NCBI GenBank assembly: GCA_947625945.1
Contig: CANQQI010000008.1
Coordinates: 1 to 33,743, forward strand
Direction of reading: 5' to 3'
Origin: an uncultured Oscillospiraceae bacterium
GTDB taxonomy: Bacteria > Bacillota > Clostridia > Oscillospirales > Oscillospiraceae
DNA length: 33,743 bases
Of this stretch, positions 26,864 through 33,743 are shown piece after piece. Position numbers and translations under genes: made by a program. Numbering within the stretch: the first letter of the stretch is position 1; every line of letters begins with the position of its first letter. Under the pieces are notes generated by a model, which worked only from the letters and a program-made list of their open reading frames with translations, was not told the origin of the DNA and searched no databases.

Positions 26864-27753
26864 TTTCCGTCCTTTCTATCGGTTCTCAGCATCGTGCGCA
26901 TGGCGTTCAAACGTCTTTCCAGAACAGCGGGCGCAGGCGGAGCGCCGGTCTCCACGTCAAAGCCATGATAGGAACCGGGGATCAGATTCACTTCCACCGG
27001 CACACCCGCCTGGCCCAGCCTTTGCCCGTAGGCAACCGCCTCATCCCGCAAAATATCCAATTCCTGGGGCTCCACATAGGCCGGGGGCAGTCCCGTCAAA
27101 TTCTTGCGGCGCATTGGAACCGCGTAGGTTCCCTCCCCCGGGTCCTTCCTGAGGTATTCCTTCCACATAAATCTGTTGGAGCTGGCGGACCAGGCAGCGT
27201 TAGGATATGCCGCCGCGGAGGGATAACGCTCAAAGTGGTCGTCCAGCGCCGGATAGATCAACACCTGTCCGGCAAGCTCCCCTTCACCACGATCCGTCAG
27301 GCACTGGGCCAGCCCAGCGGCAAGGGTTCCTCCGGCGCTCTCCCCGTAGAGAAGGCTTCTCCCGGGCATGGCCTGCCAAACCTCCAGGCAGTCCTGAAAG
27401 GGCGCGGGATAGGGATCTTGCGGCAGCAGCCGGTATTCCGGCAGAAACACCCGTATCCGGAGCCGCTGGGCATATAGAGCCGCAAGGGCCAGAGAGCCGG
27501 TCTGTACCGGCAGCAGGAACCCGCCGCCGTGGCAGTAGAGCATTTCCGGAAGCGCCTCCTCGCCTACCGGCGCCAGAACAAAGCATTCCGTCGATCCGAT
27601 TTTCGTGCGGTCCAGCGTGACTCCGGCAGGCGGCGTCCAGGCCCGGGCGCCGGCCCGGAGATTTCCCGCCAGTGCCCGGATCACCGGCGTCAGCTTGGGA
27701 TTCCCAAAATCGATGGCCGGGAGCCGCCCCGGGGGATGTGTCCAGCCTTCCAT
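26860..27753 (-). CDS. Alpha/beta hydrolase (fold-3, esterase/lipase type)
   Basis: 297 aa; HGGGF oxyanion motif, GESAGG nucleophile elbow, GSYHGFD catalytic His; 4-nt ATGA overlap with the DUF1116 gene. Confidence 0.87.
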   Translation of the reverse strand: MEGWTHPPGRLPAIDFGNPKLTPVIRALAGNLRAGARAWTPPAGVTLDRTKIGSTECFVLAPVGEEALPEMLYCHGGGFLLPVQTGSLALAALYAQRLRIRVFLPEYRLLPQDPYPAPFQDCLEVWQAMPGRSLLYGESAGGTLAAGLAQCLTDRGEGELAGQVLIYPALDDHFERYPSAAAYPNAAWSASSNRFMWKEYLRKDPGEGTYAVPMRRKNLTGLPPAYVEPQELDILRDEAVAYGQRLGQAGVPVEVNLIPGSYHGFDVETGAPPAPAVLERRLNAMRTMLRTDRKDGK

Positions 27754-27856
27754 GGGACATTTCCTCCTGATCTGATGTTTTTCTTATTGTATCGGTAAAA
27801 CGGAAACCGTGATAGCTAATAATTTGTGTTTTTATTTTTGAATTTGCTTATTTTGT

Positions 27857-27869
27857 TTTTTTCGCTATT
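27857..27869. promoter_or_regulatory. Candidate regulator site (TTTTTTCGCTATT), reverse complement of a site upstream of the AraC gene
   Basis: Exact 13-bp reverse complement of 32155-32167; lies in the hydrolase/garR divergent intergenic region near a TATAAT at 27877-27882. Confidence 0.45.
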
Positions 27870-27960
27870 TTTTAGTTATAATATTGAATTTAAGAATAGA
27901 AAGAAACGGGGAATCCTGGTATGATAGGCGTGAAAAAGAGCCCATAAGGAGGAACTGCAA

Positions 27961-28839
27961 ATGAAAATCGGAATGATCGGCCTGGGCATTATGGGAAAGC
28001 CCATGGCGATGAATCTGCTCCGGGCAGGCTATGACCTGACCGTTTCCAGCGCCAACCGGGCCGCTTCGGAGCTGGCGGCGGCGGGGGCCAAGACCGCCGA
28101 CAATCAGCAGATCGGGCGGACCTGCGATCTGGTTCTGACCATGCTCCCCAATTCTCCCCAGGTCCGGCAGGTCATGCTGGGCGAGGACGGCGTGGGAGCC
28201 CAGATGAAGCCCGGTTCGACCTATATCGACATGAGTTCCATCGACCCCATGACCTCCAAGCAGGTCGCCGCCGCCCTGGCGGAACGGGGGGTGGAAATGT
28301 TGGACGCCCCCGTCTCCGGCGGGGAGCCCAAGGCCATCGAGGGCACGCTGGCCTTCATGGTCGGCGGCAAGCAGGAGGTCTTCGACCGGTGCAAGCCGGT
28401 GCTTCTGGCCATGGGTGCCTCCGTGGTGCGCTGCGGCGAGGTGGGCGCCGGAAATACCGCCAAGCTGGCCAACCAGATCATCGTGGCCTGCAACATCCAG
28501 GCGGTGGCGGAGGCCCTGACTCTGGCCCAGAAGGCGGGGGTAGATCCGGCGGTGGTCTTTGACGCCATCAAGGGCGGTCTGGCCGGTTCCACGGTACTCA
28601 GCGCCAAAGCGCCCATGATGCTCTCCGGTAACGACCGGCCGGGCTTCAAGATCGACCTGCATATCAAAGACCTGAATAACGCCCTGGACTGCGCCCACGC
28701 GGTGGGTGCGCCAGTGCCCATGACCGCCCAGGTGCAGGAGGTGTTGCAATGGTTGCACCACCATGAGGGCGGCCAGAAGGACCACAGCGCCATCGCCCAG
28801 TACTATGAAGCCCTTGCCGGCATTCAACTGGGAAGATAG
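27961..28839 (+). CDS. garR: 2-hydroxy-3-oxopropionate (tartronate semialdehyde) reductase
   Basis: 292 aa; KIGMIGLGIMGKPMAMNLLRAGY, DAPVSGGEPKAIEGTLAFMVGG, GAGNTAKLANQIIVACNI, IKGGLAGSTVL, IDLHIKDLNNALD; AAGGAGGA RBS. Confidence 0.92.
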   Translation: MKIGMIGLGIMGKPMAMNLLRAGYDLTVSSANRAASELAAAGAKTADNQQIGRTCDLVLTMLPNSPQVRQVMLGEDGVGAQMKPGSTYIDMSSIDPMTSKQVAAALAERGVEMLDAPVSGGEPKAIEGTLAFMVGGKQEVFDRCKPVLLAMGASVVRCGEVGAGNTAKLANQIIVACNIQAVAEALTLAQKAGVDPAVVFDAIKGGLAGSTVLSAKAPMMLSGNDRPGFKIDLHIKDLNNALDCAHAVGAPVPMTAQVQEVLQWLHHHEGGQKDHSAIAQYYEALAGIQLGR

Positions 28840-28845
28840 TATTTT

Positions 28846-28867
28846 CCGCCCGGCTCACGCCGGGCGG
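28846..28867. repeat. Intercistronic GC-rich hairpin between garR and the dehydrogenase gene
   Basis: CCGCCCGGC-tcac-GCCGGGCGG: 9-bp stem, 4-nt loop, no T tract. Confidence 0.7.
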
Positions 28868-28899
28868 CAGCCCTACAGCTAAAATTGGAGGCGCGGAAC

Positions 28900-30006
28900 A
28901 TGCCAAAAATTCAAAAGGTCGTGACAACGGTCTGGTACAACCGGGAGAATATGTCCGCTTTGCGCCGGGTCTTTCCTCAGGCATCGTTTTGCTATGTAGA
29001 TTTTTATGACAAGGAAAAACTGGCCCGGGAAGCCAAGAATGCGGACGTCGCTATTTTGATGGGGGATGTGGACCCCTGCCTGCTGGGGGAAAATACACTA
29101 AAATGGATTCACTGCGACCACGCCGGGCTAAACGGCTCTGCCCGCCCGGAGGTCTTTGAGAAAGGAATCCCGGTCACCGGGTCTGCGGGCCGCAGCGCCC
29201 CGGTGTTGGCGGAACACTGCATTTATTTCATGCTGCAAAGCTGCTACCACACACGGGCACTTTTGGAGGCCCAGGACGCGCGGCATTGGGGCGTGGCCGG
29301 GTCAGAGCAGTGGCGGGGACTCTACGGTCGAACGGCGGGGATCATCGGCATGGGGCACAATGGCCAGGCGCTGGCCCAACGGCTCCACGCCCTGGGCATG
29401 AAGCTGATTACCTACAATCGATCGCCGGTCCTAGGCTTTGATTATGTGTATAAAAAGCTGACCGCCGCCAATGGAGATCCCTTAGAACCGCTTTTGGCGG
29501 AGTCGGATTTTGTGATTCTTTGCGTCGCCCTGAATGACGAGACCTTCCACCTCATGAACGCGAAAACCTTTGCCCAGATGAAGCCGGGAGCGTTCCTGGT
29601 CAATATGGCCCGGGGCGGCGTGGTCTGCACGGAGGATTTGATCCAGGCTCTGAAAGACGGCAGGCTCGGCGGCGCGGGATTAGACGTTTTTGAAACCCAG
29701 CCTCTGGAGCCGGACAGCCCGCTCTGGTCCATGCCGGAGGTCTATATCACGCCCCACTGCACCCCTCAGGTGCAGGACCGGGCAGCCAGAAGCATCGAGA
29801 TCATCCGGGAAAACGCCCGCCGCTTTGAGGCGGGGCAGCCGCTACTGAATCAGCTTCGGCCATCGGACGCCATGACGGAAGGAAAGGCGGAGGGCGGCTG
29901 GGCCCGGATGATGAATACCAAGCTAACCAAGGAACAGATCGAAAAAATGGACCTGGAAAAATATCTTGGGAAGCGGGGATGGAAGGACCCCTCCGAGTGG
30001 ATGTAA
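28900..30006 (+). CDS. D-isomer-specific 2-hydroxyacid dehydrogenase with C-terminal extension
   Basis: Start at MPKIQK; GIIGMGHNGQALAQRL, NMARGGVVCTEDLIQALKDGRLGGAGLDVFETQPL, ITPHCTPQ. Confidence 0.9.
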   Translation: MPKIQKVVTTVWYNRENMSALRRVFPQASFCYVDFYDKEKLAREAKNADVAILMGDVDPCLLGENTLKWIHCDHAGLNGSARPEVFEKGIPVTGSAGRSAPVLAEHCIYFMLQSCYHTRALLEAQDARHWGVAGSEQWRGLYGRTAGIIGMGHNGQALAQRLHALGMKLITYNRSPVLGFDYVYKKLTAANGDPLEPLLAESDFVILCVALNDETFHLMNAKTFAQMKPGAFLVNMARGGVVCTEDLIQALKDGRLGGAGLDVFETQPLEPDSPLWSMPEVYITPHCTPQVQDRAARSIEIIRENARRFEAGQPLLNQLRPSDAMTEGKAEGGWARMMNTKLTKEQIEKMDLEKYLGKRGWKDPSEWM

Positions 30007-30025
30007 CCTCCTAAAAATAGAAGCA

Positions 30026-30073
30026 CACCGCATCTTCGACCGGATCTCCGGCGAAGATGCGGTGCGCTTTTTT
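30026..30073 (+). terminator. Rho-independent terminator
   Basis: CACCGCATCTTCG / CGAAGATGCGGTG 13-bp stem followed by CGCTTTTTT. Confidence 0.88.
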
Positions 30074-30084
30074 CACAAACGGGG

Positions 30085-32034
30085 TCACTGGATCACGATT
30101 GCTTCATAAGAATTTAAAACATCCAGCCGAATCTCCAGATCGCCATCGTCATCCCGGCAGGAGATTTGGCCCCCGGACAGGGTGCGGACACTGTGCCCCG
30201 CCAGTCCGGGCAGGCGCAGATGAAGATCGCCGATAGGGACCGGCGGGAAATAGTGGCCGTCAAAGCAGCCGCTCTCGTTGACAAGCTGAACGACGGCGCA
30301 GCCTTCCTTCTTGGCCAGGGTCAGCTCCACCATGGCGGATACGCCGGGCACCAATTCCGGGAGCCCGCACAGTCCGAACAGGAGATCCTGCATGAAATTG
30401 AGGGTGTTCTGCCAGCCCTCTCGGTAATAGAGGCTGCCCAGCAGCGCCGGAACGTAGATTCCCCTGCCCGCGCCGTAAGGATGGACAGCAACTCCAGGCT
30501 GGTCGCAGGAGGGCACCGGATAGCACCGTTCCGGCGGGCCGTAGGGATGCTCCGGAATCAGACGCAGATAGGTTTTTGCCTCCGGCGCAAACGCTACCAT
30601 TCGGAAGTCTCCGCCGATCGCGATGACCGGCGCATCCGCACAGCGGGCAAATACTGCCCGGTCTGCCTCGGAAACCTCCAGTGCGGTGGACATCAGTCCC
30701 TTTTGACGCGCGCCGACCGCCGTTATTCCCAGGCATTTCAGCGCAATGGCATTACCCGCAATGCCGGTGTCGCCGGTGGCCAGCACCGTTCCGCCGTTTT
30801 CCGCGAAAGCATCCAGCAACTCAGCCTGACCGGCGCTGAGGGGCCGGACATCCCCCAGCAGCACCACCGATTTGCCGTCCAGCGCTTGGGCAGTCAGCTC
30901 CTGTAGCTTGCAGGTATCGAAGGGGACGTGGCTCTGGGTCAGGCTGTGGACCCAGCCGTATACCTCCGGGTCCTCCCGGCTCATACCGCCCTTCTCCACC
31001 ACCAGCACCGAAGCCGCCGAGCGCAGTCCAGCGTATACCTCTTCATTCCGCTTATGAAAGGCAAAAACCTTTTGGACCCGTTCATAGCCTGAGACATCCC
31101 GATGGTTGTCCAGTCTGCCCATGATGTAATAGCTCAGTCCGCCGCCGTTCGCCAGGCTCTGCCATAGCCGCAGCTCCGTGAGCGCCGGTGAAACGGAAGT
31201 GTCCCGATAGCGGAAGCCGACGAAATCCACACAGGCATTGTCCACGATCTGCCGCCGGCCGCCGGAGCGGGCGTTTGCCGAGGAACAGTACACCCATGCG
31301 CCCCGACCGATGTCCGTATTGCATTCCGTCCGCAGGTAATCAAAGCCGTTGACGGCCACCTCCGGATTGATGTCTCTGATGAAGCGCATCTGTCGGGCTT
31401 TATTGATGGCAATCTGCTTGGACTGGAAGCCCACATAGCGCATAAATCCCGGGTCCCGGAGCCCTGCCGCCGGAGGTTCCAGCCCAGTCTGCTCCCGATA
31501 CAGCCTTTTGCAGGTATCGCACATACATGGGCCGTATAAGGTCCCGTCATAGCCGGTCACAAATGCCCCGCTCATATTAAAGAAAATGCCGTCAAAAGGC
31601 AGGGCGGTCAATAATTCTTTTACAATGTCGTACAGGACCTGACGCTGGTAGGCGCTGTTGGGGCACACCTGAATATCACCGTTACAGTCAAACACCTTGC
31701 CTTCCGCGCTGCGGTAGAGCCAGTCGGGATGTCGGTCCGCAATGGGGTGGCGGATCTTTGAAAAATCCGTCCGGGCGATGACCCGAATCCCGGCTTTGTG
31801 GCACGCGTCCAGCAGACTTTTCAGACTGTCGCCGTGTAAATGCGCACTTTGGGTATGGTCAGGAATCGCCGTAAAATAGCTGGCAACGATTCCGGCGGCA
31901 TTCACCATCACTACGGTTGCGTCGAACTTCTGTAGATCCCGAACAAAGCGTTCCGCATCCAGGTCCTCCATATCCTGTTCCCGCAAATTGGTCTGGATCA
32001 TGCGCCAAGGATGATTTTCCCACCAATGGCTCAT
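30085..32034 (-). CDS. GHL6-like hypothetical glycosyl hydrolase with beta-galactosidase-trimerisation/GATase-like domain
   Basis: Start at MSHWWENHPWRMIQTNLRE with GAAAGGGGG upstream; TIM-barrel start (FDATVVMVNAAGIVASYFT...FDGIFFNMSG...YGPCMCDTCKRLY), later LGDVRPLSAGQAELLDAFAENGGTVLATGDTG. Confidence 0.75.
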   Translation of the reverse strand: MSHWWENHPWRMIQTNLREQDMEDLDAERFVRDLQKFDATVVMVNAAGIVASYFTAIPDHTQSAHLHGDSLKSLLDACHKAGIRVIARTDFSKIRHPIADRHPDWLYRSAEGKVFDCNGDIQVCPNSAYQRQVLYDIVKELLTALPFDGIFFNMSGAFVTGYDGTLYGPCMCDTCKRLYREQTGLEPPAAGLRDPGFMRYVGFQSKQIAINKARQMRFIRDINPEVAVNGFDYLRTECNTDIGRGAWVYCSSANARSGGRRQIVDNACVDFVGFRYRDTSVSPALTELRLWQSLANGGGLSYYIMGRLDNHRDVSGYERVQKVFAFHKRNEEVYAGLRSAASVLVVEKGGMSREDPEVYGWVHSLTQSHVPFDTCKLQELTAQALDGKSVVLLGDVRPLSAGQAELLDAFAENGGTVLATGDTGIAGNAIALKCLGITAVGARQKGLMSTALEVSEADRAVFARCADAPVIAIGGDFRMVAFAPEAKTYLRLIPEHPYGPPERCYPVPSCDQPGVAVHPYGAGRGIYVPALLGSLYYREGWQNTLNFMQDLLFGLCGLPELVPGVSAMVELTLAKKEGCAVVQLVNESGCFDGHYFPPVPIGDLHLRLPGLAGHSVRTLSGGQISCRDDDGDLEIRLDVLNSYEAIVIQ

Positions 32035-32154
32035 AGAAAAGCCCCCTTTCACTACTTGTATCATATCACGCAATTCCGTATTGGTATATATTGATATTAG
32101 CGAAATATTTCTTAAATTAGCGCTCAATTACGGTTGTGTAAAAAGATTATATAC

Positions 32155-32167
32155 AATAGCGAAAAAA
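32155..32167. promoter_or_regulatory. Candidate regulator site (AATAGCGAAAAAA) in the GHL6/AraC divergent region
   Basis: TAGCG boxes also at 32098 and 32118; exact reverse-complement match at 27857-27869. Confidence 0.45.
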
Positions 32168-32214
32168 CATGATATATTATTTATAATAAGCAGAGATATG
32201 GAGGTGCCGGTAAA

Positions 32215-33432
32215 ATGTCCATCCTGTCCCAACCCATCGACGAGCGGATCGCGTGCCTGCGAGAACTGCTGGAGTGTAACGGGAATCTGTTCAGCTGGAC
32301 CTACGATCCAGAGGGGACCCTCCTGGATGCCAGCAGCGAGGAGCTGGTCCTTAACACGCTGTTTTCCTCCACCGGGAGTATGCAATATATGCTGGAATAC
32401 AGCCGGAGCAATCATGCGCCGCTGATTCTCAGTATCCCTTACAACCTGGTATGGAGCGCGGTATTTGAAACAAAGGACGATGAAGTCACCCGCATCCATG
32501 TATTCGGGCCCTTCTCCACCAGGGAGACGCTGTCAACGGAGATTCGGCGCGCCATCGCCCGGGCACAAGTGCCCCGGGCCTGGCTGCCAAAGCTGATGCG
32601 GAATTTGGAACGCATTCCCACGGTCATGGTTAATCAGCTCTTTCAGTACACCCTGATGCTGCACTACTGCGTGGCAGGCGAACGGCTCAGTACCGGCGAC
32701 ATCCACTTTCAGCGTGCGGAGCTTGCCAGCCAAAAGACAGCCGACCATCCAAAGGGCGACCGGATGCAGACCTATATGGCGGAACGAGCGCTGCTGAAAA
32801 TGGTGCGGGAGGGAGATCCAAACTATAAAGCGGCGCTGTCTCAGGCATCTTCCATCAGCGGCGGCGTGGGGATTCAAAGCAGCGATTCTCTGACCCAGGC
32901 AAAAATCTCTGCCTCGGTATTCACCTCCCTCTGCACCCGGGCGGCTATTGAAGGCGGTATTTCACCCGAAGCGGCCTACTCCCGTGGGGATGCCTATATT
33001 CAAGATCTCATTGAATGCCATACCATGACTGATGTGGTGTTCGTCAATCACAAAATGTATGAAGACTTCATCATGCTGGTTCGCAAAAGCCGCATCAATC
33101 CCCACTGGTCCAAGCAGATTCAAAGCTGCTGCGATTATATCGAGCTTCATTCCGAAGAAAAACTCACCCTTTCCTTCTTGGCAGGGCGGATCGGTTACGC
33201 GAATTACTACCTGTCCAGAAAATTCAAGGAGGAAACCGGCGTCAGCATCAACACCTATATCAAGATCGTGCGGGTGGAACGCGCCAAAATGCTCTTGACC
33301 ACCACCCAGCTGAGTATTCAGGAGATCAGTGAGCGTCTTTGCTTTGGCACCCGCAGCTTTTTCGATGATACCTTCAAAAAAATAACAGGCGTAGCCCCTG
33401 CTGCTTACCGGGCGCAGAATCAGAAGCTATAA
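32215..33432 (+). CDS. AraC-family transcriptional regulator
   Basis: 405 aa; C-terminal double HTH (LSFLAGRIGYANYYLSRKFKEETGVSINTYIKIVRVERAKMLLTTTQLSIQEISERLCFGTRSFFDDTFKKITGVAPAAYR). Confidence 0.92.
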   Translation: MSILSQPIDERIACLRELLECNGNLFSWTYDPEGTLLDASSEELVLNTLFSSTGSMQYMLEYSRSNHAPLILSIPYNLVWSAVFETKDDEVTRIHVFGPFSTRETLSTEIRRAIARAQVPRAWLPKLMRNLERIPTVMVNQLFQYTLMLHYCVAGERLSTGDIHFQRAELASQKTADHPKGDRMQTYMAERALLKMVREGDPNYKAALSQASSISGGVGIQSSDSLTQAKISASVFTSLCTRAAIEGGISPEAAYSRGDAYIQDLIECHTMTDVVFVNHKMYEDFIMLVRKSRINPHWSKQIQSCCDYIELHSEEKLTLSFLAGRIGYANYYLSRKFKEETGVSINTYIKIVRVERAKMLLTTTQLSIQEISERLCFGTRSFFDDTFKKITGVAPAAYRAQNQKL

Positions 33433-33463
33433 GGGACGAAATATCTCGGTTTGTCCACAAAAA

Positions 33464-33490
33464 CACAGCCACCTGCAACCGGTGGCTGTG
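33464..33490. terminator. Terminator-like hairpin
   Basis: CACAGCCACC-tgcaacc-GGTGGCTGTG 10-bp perfect stem; TTTTTG tail on the minus strand, so it may mainly serve the right-edge minus gene. Confidence 0.6.
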
Positions 33491-33638
33491 CTTGTCAAGA
33501 ATCCTCTCTATAAACTCAAACTAGTAAAAACAGGGATTTCTTTGTAAATTATGGAAAAAACAAGGTATTTTGGCAAAACGGAGTATGGCGCCGAGGGAAT
33601 CGCTCCTTATGAATCCCACATTCTTCACCAGTGTGGGT

Positions 33639-33743
33639 TTATGCCCAGGGGTTCTCCGTGGGATAGGGCAGGCTCTTGGGCTGGTTGTAGGAGATGTCCT
33701 GGATGCCCAGGAATTTGAACACCTCAAACAGGGCCTTGCCGTA
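33639..33743 (-). CDS. Partial CDS, C-terminus only, unidentified
   Basis: In-frame minus translation YGKALFEVFKFLGIQDISYNQPKSLPYPTENPWA* running off the right edge, with a terminator-like hairpin further downstream. Confidence 0.5.
   Translation of the reverse strand, partial: YGKALFEVFKFLGIQDISYNQPKSLPYPTENPWA

Noticed and set aside
33615-33637. CCCACA/TGTGGG inverted repeat after the right-edge minus gene
   Set aside because: Only 6-bp arms with no clear T tract; too weak to call a terminator.
33521-33727. 68-aa minus-strand ORF
   Set aside because: Overlaps, in a different frame, the more plausible partial C-terminal CDS (33639..33743).

Overview
The 33.7 kb window looks like accessory catabolic DNA from a gut-type Firmicute (inferred from gene families and base composition only). 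I saw no rRNA, tRNA, CRISPR array, transposase or integrase.

Left half: a minus-strand glycan-utilisation operon (GPH/MFS transporter > permuted GH3 > GH2 > GH43-like > membrane-tethered permuted GH3 with a C-terminal tandem repeat). A TetR-type regulator, two further GPH-type transporters, an SDR/epimerase and a membrane-anchored beta-rich protein follow.

Right half: a tightly coupled minus-strand operon of alpha/beta hydrolase > DUF1116 (YlbE/AllG-like) > FdrA (AllF-like) > separately encoded FdrA C-terminal domain > divergent acetate-kinase-family protein > DUF6282 metallohydrolase-like protein > GPH/MFS transporter. It is divergent from garR and a D-2-hydroxyacid dehydrogenase. A GHL6-like glycosidase and an AraC regulator lie beyond.

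The most interesting candidate system is the FdrA/DUF1116 operon. It resembles the E. coli oxamate transcarbamylase genes, but I find no DUF2877 (AllH) or carbamate kinase gene; a remodelled acetokinase-family protein sits where the kinase would be. It may be an ATP-yielding carbamoyl- or acyl-phosphate catabolic pathway with an unknown substrate. A 13-bp motif shared between the garR/hydrolase divergent promoter and the AraC promoter suggests one regulon.
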